From positions 372,001-436,000 of the forward strand of contig CAMLFH010000001.1 of NCBI GenBank assembly GCA_946479285.1: 64,000 nucleotides of DNA. The letters run 5' to 3'. Within the stretch, counting starts at the first letter, position 1. Each line of letters begins with the position of its first letter. This document shows, one piece after another, positions 8,081-16,646 of this stretch. The notes under the pieces were generated by a model. It was not told the DNA's origin. It saw nothing but the letters and a program-made list of their open reading frames with translations, and ran no database searches. The stretch is from an uncultured Flavobacteriales bacterium (lineage in GTDB: Bacteria > Bacteroidota > Bacteroidia > Flavobacteriales > Crocinitomicaceae). The translations under genes were made by a program, and so were the position numbers.

Positions 8081-9097
8081 ATGATGGAAATACCTAATTT
8101 ATCTCCTTCCGAACAGTTGCAGGTAGTTGCAAATGAGATCAAAACGGAAGGATTGAAATACGATTTATTACGACGCGAAATTGGAAAAGTAATTGTTGGA
8201 CAAGAGAACATGGTTCGGAGCCTGTTAATTGCCCTGCTCGCAGACGGACACGTCCTGTTGGAAGGAGTTCCTGGGCTGGCAAAAACGCTTGCTATCCGCA
8301 CACTTTCGAGTGCTGTTTCCGGTCATTTTTCCCGGATTCAGTTCACACCCGATTTACTTCCGGCGGATGTTACCGGAACCTTGATTTACCAGCAGAAATC
8401 CGAGCAGTTTGCCGTAAAGAAAGGACCGATCTTCGCGAATTTTGTCTTAGCGGATGAGATCAACCGCGCACCGGCAAAAGTTCAGGCCGCTTTATTAGAA
8501 GCCATGCAGGAACGTCAGGTTACTATCGGTGACTCAACATTCGAATTGCCAAAGCCGTTTTTGGTACTGGCAACACAAAATCCCATTGAACAGGAAGGAA
8601 CTTATCCCTTGCCGGAGGCGCAAGTGGATCGTTTCATGCTGAAAGTATTCATGGGTTATCCTTCCAAACAGGAAGAACAATTGATCCTTCGTTCAAATGT
8701 AAGGCCTGAGGGATTGGAAAAGATCTCGCATGTCATGCATCCGGATGACCTGATCAAAGGAAAACATTTAACCCGTTCTATTTACCTCGATGAAAAAGTA
8801 GAGCGGTATATCGTAGATATTGTTGACGCAACACGTAATCCTGCAACAGCCGGAGTTTCCGAGATTTCGAAATACCTGCAATACGGAGCATCTCCGCGCG
8901 CTTCTATTAACCTGGCATTGGCTGCAAAAGCAAATGCATTTTTAGAGCAGCGTGGTTTTGTCATTCCGGATGATGTGCGCACAGTTGCAATGGACGTGCT
9001 TCGTCACAGAGTTGGTTTGAACTATGAAGCAGAAGCCGACGGAGTAAAGCCGGAACAAATCATCGAACGTTTATTACAGCGGGTAGAAGTTCCATAA
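8081..9097 (+). CDS. moxR: MoxR-family AAA+ ATPase
   Basis: A 338-residue AAA+ ATPase heading the Bat operon. Walker A is GVPGLAKT (62-69), Walker B is FVLADE (121-126) followed by the MoxR signature INRAPAKVQAALLEAMQE, and the sensor region is LVLATQNPIEQEGTYPLPEAQ. MoxR proteins act as chaperone-like ATPases on von Willebrand factor A (vWA) proteins; here four downstream genes encode vWA or Bat partners. A weak promoter box (CATATTTG, 8055-8062; one mismatch) lies upstream. Two adjacent ATG codons (8081 and 8084) could both serve as start. Seven bases separate it from the DUF58 gene. Confidence 0.95.
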   Translation: MMEIPNLSPSEQLQVVANEIKTEGLKYDLLRREIGKVIVGQENMVRSLLIALLADGHVLLEGVPGLAKTLAIRTLSSAVSGHFSRIQFTPDLLPADVTGTLIYQQKSEQFAVKKGPIFANFVLADEINRAPAKVQAALLEAMQERQVTIGDSTFELPKPFLVLATQNPIEQEGTYPLPEAQVDRFMLKVFMGYPSKQEEQLILRSNVRPEGLEKISHVMHPDDLIKGKHLTRSIYLDEKVERYIVDIVDATRNPATAGVSEISKYLQYGASPRASINLALAAKANAFLEQRGFVIPDDVRTVAMDVLRHRVGLNYEAEADGVKPEQIIERLLQRVEVP

Positions 9098-9103
9098 ATT
9101 ACC

Positions 9104-9973
9104 ATGGATAAGGAAGCCTTACTGAAGCGAATTCGTACCATCGAGCTTCAAACTCGCGGTATGACTGAACAAGTATTCGCAGGACAATATCAATCTGCGT
9201 TTAAAGGCCGTGGTATGTCCTTTAGTGAAGTAAGATCTTATCAGGTTGGTGACGATGTAAGAACTATTGACTGGAATGTAACGGCGCGTTTTCGGGAACC
9301 TTTTGTAAAGATCTTTGAAGAAGAGCGCGAATTAACGGTTCTGTTAATTATCGACGTTTCCGGTTCCATGTATTTCGGACAGGGAACAGATTCTAAAATT
9401 TCCCTGGCAGTTGAATTGGCAGCGACACTTGCTTTCTCTGCAGCTAAGAAAAACGATAAAGTAGGTGCGCTTTTTATTTCAGACGAAGTAGAATATTACG
9501 TTCCTCCCAAAAAAGGGTTTGGACACGTGCATTTCCTGCTGCGTAAACTCATTAATTTACAGCCAAAATCCGGGGGGACCAATATGGATACCGGCTTGAA
9601 ATATGCCCGCAATATTTTCAAACAGCGAAGCATTTGTTTTGTGATCAGCGATTTTTCCCAGTTGGAAATGAGCAAAGAGGGATTCGCAAATACAGCCAGA
9701 AAGCACGACCTGGTAGCACTTGGTGTTAGTGACCCGGGAGAAGGAAATCTTCCAAACGTGGGTTTTGTACGCTGGCTGAATGCGGAAACCGGCACTACGA
9801 ATTGGATCGACAGTTCTGCTCCGAAAGTTAGAAGAGAATACGCCAACAATTTTGTCCGTCGAAAAGAGCAAAACGAAGCTTTTTTCTTGCAATTGGGAAT
9901 TGATGCCGCTTTTTTCGAAGTAGGAGATCACGTTTATTTACCCTTACTTCAATTATTCAAACGCCGGAAATGA
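9104..9973 (+). CDS. DUF58 / vWA-like protein of the Bat operon
   Basis: A 289-residue soluble protein of the DUF58 family. The N-terminal half contains FKGRGMSFSEVRSYQVGDDVRTIDWN, reading through the family's typical GxEF..R.Y..GDD.R.IDW pattern. The vWA-like half contains IIDVSGSM with a MIDAS-type DxSxS (about 84-88). It follows moxR by 6 bases and overlaps the next gene by 4 (ATGA). In homologous operons DUF58, MoxR and BatA/BatB form the core; the presumed role is assembly or regulation of an envelope complex. Function in this organism is untested. Confidence 0.92.
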   Translation: MDKEALLKRIRTIELQTRGMTEQVFAGQYQSAFKGRGMSFSEVRSYQVGDDVRTIDWNVTARFREPFVKIFEEERELTVLLIIDVSGSMYFGQGTDSKISLAVELAATLAFSAAKKNDKVGALFISDEVEYYVPPKKGFGHVHFLLRKLINLQPKSGGTNMDTGLKYARNIFKQRSICFVISDFSQLEMSKEGFANTARKHDLVALGVSDPGEGNLPNVGFVRWLNAETGTTNWIDSSAPKVRREYANNFVRRKEQNEAFFLQLGIDAAFFEVGDHVYLPLLQLFKRRK

Positions 9974-10884
9974 GATTCGTTTTATCCATACTGGCATGTT
10001 GGTGTTTTGGAGCAGGGTTTGCACAAACAAAGCGCGTTTATTGGGAAGAAGATTCGGTGCGTATCGGAGATAAGGCACATTTAATGATCCTGGTCAAACA
10101 TAAACCAAGGCAATTCGATTACAACCCCATTCAGGATGTCTTTATTTGTGATATCAATCACAAAGGTGAGACACTTTGGAAGCCGGGCGGAGAACTGGAA
10201 ATCGAATCGTTTAGCGATACCACATACACACATAAAGGCATTAAATACTGGAAAGGTGTTTATACTTTGATTGCCTGGGACTCTGCGAAATACCGCATGC
10301 CCGAATTGTGGATAAGCTGGAAAGATTCCACCTTCTCATTTCGTGCTCCCAATTTGTACGTTGGTTTCATTAAGAAGAAAGTAAAGGACGGAATAGAAGA
10401 AATTCCTGTTGAACCCGAAGATGAATACTGGATCCTGATCAGGAAATACTGGTGGGTGCTTTTGGTTGTAGCTGCTGGAATTACGGGAGGAATTCTGTGG
10501 AACAAACGAAGAAAAATTAAAAAATCGGAAGAAATCAGTTTGAGAGACCGCACCTTAATGGCTATCAATCAGCTTCGAAAAAAAGAAGACTGGCTTCATG
10601 ACAAAACGAAAAACCATTATGTGAATTTTTCTGCAGTGCTGAAAATGTATCTGAGTTCTCGTTACGAATTAAATCTCATGGAACGCACCACCTACGAAAC
10701 GATCTCTTTGCTAAAATTGAAAGGACTCGATCTGAATGTGGTCAGAAGGATTGAGGTGCTTTTGAGAGAAGCCGATATGGTGAAATTCGCCAAAACAGAA
10801 TTGAATGATATGCATATTCGCTCCAGTTTGTTCCGTTTGGAAGAAATTGTGACGGAACTAAGCCCATTGGAGATCCCCGAATGA
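9970..10884 (+). CDS. Membrane protein of the Bat operon (function unknown)
   Basis: A 304-residue protein with a signal peptide (1-18), a periplasmic strand-rich domain (about 20-155), one transmembrane segment (about 160-177, WWVLLVVAAGITGGILW) and a cytoplasmic helical tail of about 120 residues beginning NKRRKIKK. This architecture resembles the small membrane proteins found between DUF58 and BatA in Bacteroidota; its tail resembles the cytoplasmic tail of BatD. It overlaps both neighbours by four bases (ATGA at each end), so translation is coupled. I infer a bridging role between periplasm and the cytoplasmic MoxR/DUF58 pair. Confidence 0.75.
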   Translation: MRFVLSILACWCFGAGFAQTKRVYWEEDSVRIGDKAHLMILVKHKPRQFDYNPIQDVFICDINHKGETLWKPGGELEIESFSDTTYTHKGIKYWKGVYTLIAWDSAKYRMPELWISWKDSTFSFRAPNLYVGFIKKKVKDGIEEIPVEPEDEYWILIRKYWWVLLVVAAGITGGILWNKRRKIKKSEEISLRDRTLMAINQLRKKEDWLHDKTKNHYVNFSAVLKMYLSSRYELNLMERTTYETISLLKLKGLDLNVVRRIEVLLREADMVKFAKTELNDMHIRSSLFRLEEIVTELSPLEIPE

Positions 10885-11906
10885 GTCGCTATTTCAACAT
10901 ATGCTTTTGGGAATATGATTTCTACAATCCACACATGTTGTGGCTCTTATTTGCTATTCCTGTACTTTTATTTTTCTGGGAGTACCTGCAGAAAACCCGC
11001 GTTGGACAGTTGAAATATGCGAATTCGGAACAGGAACAATTGTCTTATTCGATCGGCTGGGTGCGATACATTCGCTGGGGAATCAATACCTGTTATGCAC
11101 TTTCGATGGCGTGTTTGGTTTTAGCTCTTGCAGAACCCTACAATGCCTCCATTGATCCGCCAAAAATTGATTACAAGAACGGAATAGATATTATTTTGTC
11201 TATTGATGCTTCCGGATCCATGTTGGCGCAGGATTTTGACCCGAATCGGTTGGAAGTAGCCAAGCGCGTAGCCAAAAAATTCGTGGATTCGCGAAAAGGA
11301 GACCGGGTTGGTTTAGTGGTTTACGAAGGGGAAGCTTACACGGCTTGTCCGGCAACTTTAGACTATAAATTATTGAAAGAACAGATCACAGCTATCGAAC
11401 CTGGATTCCTGGAACCGGGTACTGCTATCGGAAGTGGTTTGGGAGTTGCCGTTACCCGGTTGAGGAGCGACAGTCTTCCTTCGAAAGTGATTATTTTATT
11501 AACAGACGGAAGCAGTAATACCGGCCCCGATCCGATGGAAGCTGCTGAATTGGCCAAGGCAAAGAAGTGTAAAGTCTACACGATTGGTGTGGGAGCGAAC
11601 GGAATGGCGCCAACTCCTGTACAAACACCTTTTGGAGTGGTTTATCAGAATATGCCGGTTGAAATTGATGAAGCGATCTTAAAAGATATTGCCAAACTAA
11701 CCAATGGAAAATATTTCCGGGCGCAGGATGAGAAATCTTTGGAAAAGATCTACGGGGAAATTGATAAATTGGAAAAGCGCAAAATGGAAGACCAGCACCT
11801 GGGTAGTGAACCACCGCTGACTTTATTCCCATTCTTCATATGGAGTATTTTGTTTTCGCTGGCAGCCTGGGGAGTTCAACGTTTGAAATTCAAACTGGAT
11901 GATTAA
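10881..11906 (+). CDS. batA: BatA-type vWA membrane protein
   Basis: A 341-residue protein with two N-terminal membrane segments (about 18-33 and 66-84), a vWA domain with an intact MIDAS (SIDASGSM; D109, S111, S113, plus LLTDGSSNTG), and a C-terminal membrane segment (about 315-333). The layout matches BatA of Bacteroides and flavobacteria, first described in the aerotolerance operon. It overlaps the upstream gene by four and the downstream gene by eight bases. An alternative start at Met19 would still keep the first membrane segment. Confidence 0.9.
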   Translation: MSRYFNICFWEYDFYNPHMLWLLFAIPVLLFFWEYLQKTRVGQLKYANSEQEQLSYSIGWVRYIRWGINTCYALSMACLVLALAEPYNASIDPPKIDYKNGIDIILSIDASGSMLAQDFDPNRLEVAKRVAKKFVDSRKGDRVGLVVYEGEAYTACPATLDYKLLKEQITAIEPGFLEPGTAIGSGLGVAVTRLRSDSLPSKVIILLTDGSSNTGPDPMEAAELAKAKKCKVYTIGVGANGMAPTPVQTPFGVVYQNMPVEIDEAILKDIAKLTNGKYFRAQDEKSLEKIYGEIDKLEKRKMEDQHLGSEPPLTLFPFFIWSILFSLAAWGVQRLKFKLDD

Positions 11907-13026
11907 AGAGAAGAATACATATAGACGTCTGGTGAACCTGCTTGTAGTTTCGGAAGCAGCCTGGTGGATAACTGTATTCACTTTGTTTGCAGTTATTTCT
12001 CGAGTATATAAGGAAGTAAGCCTTCTTCATCCGGAAATGCTTGGTTTGTGGGCAATAATTCCTGTTTTGGGTGCGCTAAGCTGGATTCAATGGAATTGGA
12101 AATCACGGATCTATGAAGAATATTCAGGTTATGGTTCCACACGCATGTTGTGGGTGAAATTTGAACCGATGAAAGCCTTCCTGCATTATTTTCTACTGCG
12201 GACCACTTATTTTTTCATCATCCTGGCAATGGCACAACCCGTTGCAGGATCGCGGAAAGTAAACGGTTCAAAACGGGTTCTCGACCTGGTAATCTGCCTC
12301 GATATTTCGAATTCCATGAATACCAAAGATATGGGTGGAAATCAAAGCAGTCGTTTAACAGCTGCAAAACAGTCCATTGGGGAATTGCTAAATCAATTGA
12401 AAGGTGAACGTATTGCGGTAGTGGTTTTTGCCAATAACGCCTACACACAGCTTCCGCTCACGATGGATTACGGAGCGGCGAAACTTTTTGTTCCGGATAT
12501 TGAAACATCCATGATCTCGGATCAGGGAACCAATATCGGAAGGGCTCTGGAAGTTGCCCGGGAGCAGTTCAAAGATACGGAATCCGGCAAAGCCATTTTG
12601 GTAATCACAGACGGAGAAGATCATGAGGCACTTTGGAAGAATCAAGTGGAAGAATTGAAAAAGAAAAACGTGGAATTAGCCTATTTGGGGCTTGGTTCGT
12701 CAAAAGGAGGTTTGATTCCGAATAATCCGTATGATGAAACGGAAGGATATAAACGTGAAGGCGGAAAGGCAGTTGTTTCCAAAATTGATAAAAAAGGCTT
12801 GACGCGCATGGCATCTGTCTCAGGGAGTATTTTAGTGACATCAGACAGTCCTTTTCCGAACATCTATGATATCGCTTCAAATTACAAGAACTCGAAAAAT
12901 AAGCAGGTACTGAAAGTTGAATTTAAAGTAGATAAAAACTATTTTTACATTCCTACAACTTTGGCGCTCTTGTGTATGATTTGTTACTTCTTTTTACCAA
13001 TCATTATTAATCCCAATAAGTTATGA
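11899..13026 (+). CDS. batB: BatB-type vWA membrane protein
   Basis: A 375-residue second vWA protein. Membrane segments at about 20-35, 47-62, 97-112 and near the C-terminus (352-370). The MIDAS reads CLDISNSM (D135, S137, S139) with ITDGEDHE later. It has more N-terminal membrane segments than BatA. The start ATG lies in the last codons of batA and the stop overlaps batC by four bases (ATGA). BatA and BatB are thought to interact through their vWA domains in the periplasm. Confidence 0.88.
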   Translation: MIKEKNTYRRLVNLLVVSEAAWWITVFTLFAVISRVYKEVSLLHPEMLGLWAIIPVLGALSWIQWNWKSRIYEEYSGYGSTRMLWVKFEPMKAFLHYFLLRTTYFFIILAMAQPVAGSRKVNGSKRVLDLVICLDISNSMNTKDMGGNQSSRLTAAKQSIGELLNQLKGERIAVVVFANNAYTQLPLTMDYGAAKLFVPDIETSMISDQGTNIGRALEVAREQFKDTESGKAILVITDGEDHEALWKNQVEELKKKNVELAYLGLGSSKGGLIPNNPYDETEGYKREGGKAVVSKIDKKGLTRMASVSGSILVTSDSPFPNIYDIASNYKNSKNKQVLKVEFKVDKNYFYIPTTLALLCMICYFFLPIIINPNKL

Positions 13027-13763
13027 AAACAGCATTGATGATCATCGCGTGCGTTTTGGCTTTCAACTCTTTTGGGCAGGATTGGAAAGAACCACTCAAT
13101 GAAGCCAGAAGATTATACAAAAAAGGAAACTACAAAGAAGCGTTAAAGTATTATAAAAGAGCCGAAAAGTTAGCTCCAAATGATGTAGATTTGTCTCAGG
13201 AGATAGGTCAGACTGCTTACCGTGCGAACGATTTTGGTACTGCGGCAGAAAACTTTGAACGTCAGGCAAATAATGCTGAAACGAAAGAAAAAGAGATCAA
13301 AGCCCGAACAAGTTTAGGAGAATCCCGTATGAAACAGCAGGATTTTCAAAGCGCGGTTGATACTTACAAGAAGATTCTGAGATTAGATCCTGATAATGAA
13401 AAAGCAAGACAGCGACTGGTTGAAGCGAAAAGATTATTAGAACAGCAGAAAAAACAACAGCAGCAAAAGCAAGACCAAGAGAATAAAGAACAAAACAAAG
13501 ACAAGCAAAACCAGCAGAATAATAATCAGAATCAAAAGGATCAGGAGAATAAGGATCCAAAAAAAGACTCAAAAGATCAACAACAAAACCAAAACCAAAA
13601 AGATCAAAAGTCCCAGGGACAAAAAAACGAAGAGAAAAAACTACAAGACAAAGAAACTGAGCGAAAACTGGATGAGTTTAGCAAGCAGGAACTGAATACA
13701 AAGAAAAGATTGGATGGTTCAAAAGGTACTACAGGTGGTAAAACTGCAAGAAAAGACTGGTAA
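13023..13763 (+). CDS. batC: BatC-type TPR protein
   Basis: A 246-residue exported protein: signal peptide 1-18 (ending NSFGQ), about three tetratricopeptide repeats at 24-135 (EARRLYKKGNYKEALKYYKRA and two more), then a very low-complexity Gln/Lys/Asn/Asp-rich tail from about 140 to 225. TPR domains are protein-binding; BatC is considered the scaffold of the Bat complex. The tail is a candidate for length variation between strains because it is coded by short A-rich repeats. Its 3' end is overlapped by the annotated start of batD. Confidence 0.88.
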   Translation: MKTALMIIACVLAFNSFGQDWKEPLNEARRLYKKGNYKEALKYYKRAEKLAPNDVDLSQEIGQTAYRANDFGTAAENFERQANNAETKEKEIKARTSLGESRMKQQDFQSAVDTYKKILRLDPDNEKARQRLVEAKRLLEQQKKQQQQKQDQENKEQNKDKQNQQNNNQNQKDQENKDPKKDSKDQQQNQNQKDQKSQGQKNEEKKLQDKETERKLDEFSKQELNTKKRLDGSKGTTGGKTARKDW

Positions 13764-15525
13764 TCAATGGCAATTTTTATTGCTTTTGTTCACGTTAGTG
13801 AGCCAGATCTCTATTGCTCAAAAACCAGTGGTTGCTCTTACATCCGACAAAAAAGAACTGGGTGCAAATGAGCACTTAGGTTTTACCATTACTTCCAATG
13901 TGGAAGGATCCATGAAGATTGATTTCCCGGTAGAATTTGAAGTGGATTTGAATGTCATGCATGGAATGGAACAGAAAATGGATCCAAGTGGTAAAATTAA
14001 GACTTACTACTACATGCAGCAAACCGGGGTTTTTAAAAAGGAAGGGACCTATTCATTTTACGCTTATACCACGTATCGAAATAGAACCTATAAATCCAAT
14101 AAGATCACCATCAAAGTCAACGAAGCTTCTGAAGAAGATGATAAGGTGAATTCAAACGACCCGGTTTTCGGATTCATTCAATGTAAAAAAACCAGCGTGT
14201 ATGAAGGAGAACCGATCCTGCTGAAGGCAAAAGTTTTTTCATATATCAATATTGAGTATTTAGAAGGCTATTCAGACTTTAAAGCAGATCTTTCCATGGA
14301 GGAGCATGCATTTCCTAACGGACGGGTGGAAGTGGAACAAACCCGCGTTAACGGGAAAGATGCCCTGGCATTTGAATATGGAAAACAATTGCTGATTCCT
14401 GTTGGGACGGGAAAATGCCACATTAAACCTTATGAAATGGCTCTGCGCTGTCATGGTTCTCTTTTTTCCAAAACAATGCGCTTCCGCTCATCCGGACTAA
14501 TGATCAATATTAAACCGCTTCCGGGGAATGCTCCAAAGGATTTCATCGGTGCAGTGGGTGAATACCGCCTTTCTCAGAAGAATCCGAACAAGGAAAAAAT
14601 AAAAGAAGGAGATGTGTTCACACTTGAAATGGTGATCTCAGGTGTTGGAAACCTGCACAATTCCAACGCTCCGAAATTGAAATTACCCAGAGGCTGTTCC
14701 ATTTATGGAGATCCTGAACGCATTGAAGACATCGAATTTACAGAAAGCGGCGCGGAAGGAATGATCACTTACCGATTCAATATCCAGGTATTGGAAGATC
14801 ACGATTTACTATTCACTGCTCCGTCAATCAGTTATTTTGATCCGGAGAAAGAAAGATACATTTCGATTAAAGGAAATCCATTCAATATCAACGTTATTCC
14901 GGATAAAAGCTTTAATCCGGTAGTGTTGACAGATCCTGAGACCGGCTCGAATACGGATGTCGTGGACATGCAGACTCAAAAGAATTCCGTCTCGGAAACA
15001 AAGACAGAATCCCGTTCAAAATCCGCATTGTGGGTAGGTATTGTTGCTCCTACAAGCTTATTGGGTCTTTTATTCGTCTTTTTACTGCTTGTAAAACGTA
15101 AGAAAAAAGAAGAAGAAAAAATGGAAGAAGCACCCGTTTCGGATGGACTTCCTAAAAAATCTGTTTTCCTGAACGAATCAAAAGCAGATCAGACGTCGTC
15201 TTTAGCTTCAGCAATCGAACAAACTCCTTCAGCAGAAATCAATTATTGGAAAGATGCAGAACGTCATGTGGAAGATCCAAGCGTATTTGCCATTTTGATG
15301 CCTAAAGCTATCATTCAACGAATTGAACAATGTGAAAGATGCAATTTCCAATCGCGGGAGAAAGCTTTTGATAGATTAATAGAGACCAATCCGGAAGTTG
15401 CCAAAGGTTTGCGTGAAATTATCGAAATGTGTGATCAGTATCGCTACGGATTTGGTGCTGAGCGCTTAGAAACGAAAGCTATTTTGGCAAATGCCGAAAA
15501 CTTATTCGGTCAATTACCTTCCTAA
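13714..15525 (+). CDS. batD: BatD-type membrane protein
   Basis: A large exported protein (603 residues from the first ATG). A hydrophobic signal (FLLLLFTLVSQISIAQ) lies at about 20-35, then a long periplasmic region of Ig-like strands, one transmembrane segment (about 441-463, ALWVGIVAPTSLLGLLFVFLLL), a KRKKKEEEK stop-transfer and a cytoplasmic helical tail. The only in-frame ATG that includes the signal is at 13714, inside batC, a 50-base overlap that leaves an unusually long n-region; a non-ATG start (such as TTG near 13780) is possible. It is the last gene of the operon. Confidence 0.82.
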   Translation: MVQKVLQVVKLQEKTGNQWQFLLLLFTLVSQISIAQKPVVALTSDKKELGANEHLGFTITSNVEGSMKIDFPVEFEVDLNVMHGMEQKMDPSGKIKTYYYMQQTGVFKKEGTYSFYAYTTYRNRTYKSNKITIKVNEASEEDDKVNSNDPVFGFIQCKKTSVYEGEPILLKAKVFSYINIEYLEGYSDFKADLSMEEHAFPNGRVEVEQTRVNGKDALAFEYGKQLLIPVGTGKCHIKPYEMALRCHGSLFSKTMRFRSSGLMINIKPLPGNAPKDFIGAVGEYRLSQKNPNKEKIKEGDVFTLEMVISGVGNLHNSNAPKLKLPRGCSIYGDPERIEDIEFTESGAEGMITYRFNIQVLEDHDLLFTAPSISYFDPEKERYISIKGNPFNINVIPDKSFNPVVLTDPETGSNTDVVDMQTQKNSVSETKTESRSKSALWVGIVAPTSLLGLLFVFLLLVKRKKKEEEKMEEAPVSDGLPKKSVFLNESKADQTSSLASAIEQTPSAEINYWKDAERHVEDPSVFAILMPKAIIQRIEQCERCNFQSREKAFDRLIETNPEVAKGLREIIEMCDQYRYGFGAERLETKAILANAENLFGQLPS

Positions 15526-15613
15526 CCGATTTTTTGACAGAAAAGTTGTTCCAAAAAGATTCACTTTTGATTTTTTTACTACTTTTACCACACAAAACAC
15601 AAATTAATACATC

Positions 15614-15778
15614 ATGAGCGTTTTTGGTATCGTATTGTTTCTTTTAATCGGAGGTATGGCATTTTGGATGTTATTGTTCCTTTTAGGATTTGTACTTCCT
15701 TTTTGGATTTCATTGGGAATCAACCAACAAATGCGTCCAAAACGTGTATTTGAAAAAGACGATACAGAAGCAAAATAA
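15614..15778 (+). CDS. Small membrane protein, 54 residues
   Basis: An ATG-initiated ORF coding for a hydrophobic microprotein: MSVFGIVLFLLIGGMAFWML..., hydrophobic from about 4 to 36, then a charged tail (MRPKRVFEKDDTEAK). It looks like a single hairpin or one long membrane segment with a cytoplasmic tail. A promoter-like TACTTTTA (one mismatch to TAnnTTTG, near 15580) lies upstream and a strong terminator follows at 15801-15831, so it appears to be an independent transcription unit. No family recognised. Confidence 0.7.
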   Translation: MSVFGIVLFLLIGGMAFWMLLFLLGFVLPFWISLGINQQMRPKRVFEKDDTEAK

Positions 15779-15800
15779 TTTTGCATTTATAAATAGTTTG

Positions 15801-15831
15801 AAACCCCGACATTTATCGTCGGGGTTTTTTT
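15801..15831 (+). terminator. Rho-independent terminator after the 54-residue gene
   Basis: AAACCCCGAC, loop ATTTATC, GTCGGGGTTT, then a T-run. The 21-base stem-loop core is identical to that of the terminator at 16531-16560. Confidence 0.85.
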
Positions 15832-15895
15832 ATGCTCAAAAAATCCAAGTACTTGTTTGGAGCGTATGTAAAATATAACCTTAAAATAAACAAGT

Positions 15896-16498
15896 ATGAA
15901 AAAGTCAATTTTATCAATTGCAATTGCTGCTTCAATGACAGCATTTGGAGTATCAAGTTGTGGGGGAAGTGAAGAAAAAATGAACGAGGACACCAAAACG
16001 GAAGAATCGAACGACATGGATGAACCCGAAGAGGAGGAAGAAGAGGCTTTTGTTATGGTTGGAGGAGCAAAAATGGTTGCTTCAAAAGATATCGTAGATA
16101 ATGCGATGGGTTCTGCAGATCACACAACTTTAGTTGCAGCGGTAAAAGCAGCAGCTTTGGTGGAAACTTTAAAAGGAGATGGACCGTTTACGGTTTTTGC
16201 TCCTACAAATGCGGCTTTCAATAAGTTGCCGAAAGGGACAGTTGAAAATCTTTTAAAGCCGGAAAATAAAGGAAAGTTGACTTCCGTATTGACTTACCAT
16301 GTTGTTCCGGGAGCACTTAAAGCGGGTGATTTGAAAAACGGGCAATCTTTAAAAACAGTTCAGGGTGAAAACCTGATGGTAACTGAAAAAGATGGAAAAT
16401 GGTTTGTAAATGGAGCTCAGATTACCATTGCAGACGTAGTTTCATCGAATGGTGTAACCCATGTAATTGATGCCGTGGTGTTGCCAAAGAAAATGTAA
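15896..16498 (+). CDS. Fasciclin-domain lipoprotein
   Basis: A 200-residue lipoprotein. The lipobox GVSSC places the lipidated cysteine at residue 22. A Glu/Asp-rich linker follows (about 25-50, including EEEEEE), then one fasciclin (FAS1) domain at about 63-200 with the family motifs TVFAPTNAAFNKLP (H1) and LTYHVVPG, ending VTHVIDAVVLP (H2). FAS1 domains mediate adhesion in many proteins; in Bacteroidota the single-domain lipoproteins are usually envelope-associated with unproven roles. It is flanked by two copies of the same terminator and appears monocistronic. No clear promoter was identified just upstream. Confidence 0.93.
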   Translation: MKKSILSIAIAASMTAFGVSSCGGSEEKMNEDTKTEESNDMDEPEEEEEEAFVMVGGAKMVASKDIVDNAMGSADHTTLVAAVKAAALVETLKGDGPFTVFAPTNAAFNKLPKGTVENLLKPENKGKLTSVLTYHVVPGALKAGDLKNGQSLKTVQGENLMVTEKDGKWFVNGAQITIADVVSSNGVTHVIDAVVLPKKM

Positions 16499-16530
16499 TT
16501 GAATTCCTAAATAATAACTTTTTGCGTTGA

Positions 16531-16560
16531 AAGCCCCGACATTTATCGTCGGGGCTTTTT
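16531..16560 (+). terminator. Rho-independent terminator after the fasciclin gene
   Basis: AAGCCCCGAC, loop ATTTATC, GTCGGGGCTTTTT. Stem and loop repeat the terminator at 15801-15831 exactly in the central 21 bases. Confidence 0.87.
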
Positions 16561-16646
16561 GTTTGGAAACAGCAGGCACGCAATTAATCGCATGCCCCGA
16601 TAGCTTTTTCTTCTTATCTTTAGCACACTTACTACTAATTAAAAAT

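Noticed and set aside
15804..16554. Twin 21-base stem-loops as attachment sites of a mobile element
   Set aside because: Each is followed by a T-run directly after a gene, as a terminator should be, and no integrase or cargo lies between them.
16527..16646. Longer N-terminus for the metalloprotease from the ATG at 16527
   Set aside because: It would include the terminator of the fasciclin gene and replace a clean signal peptide with an unlikely leader.
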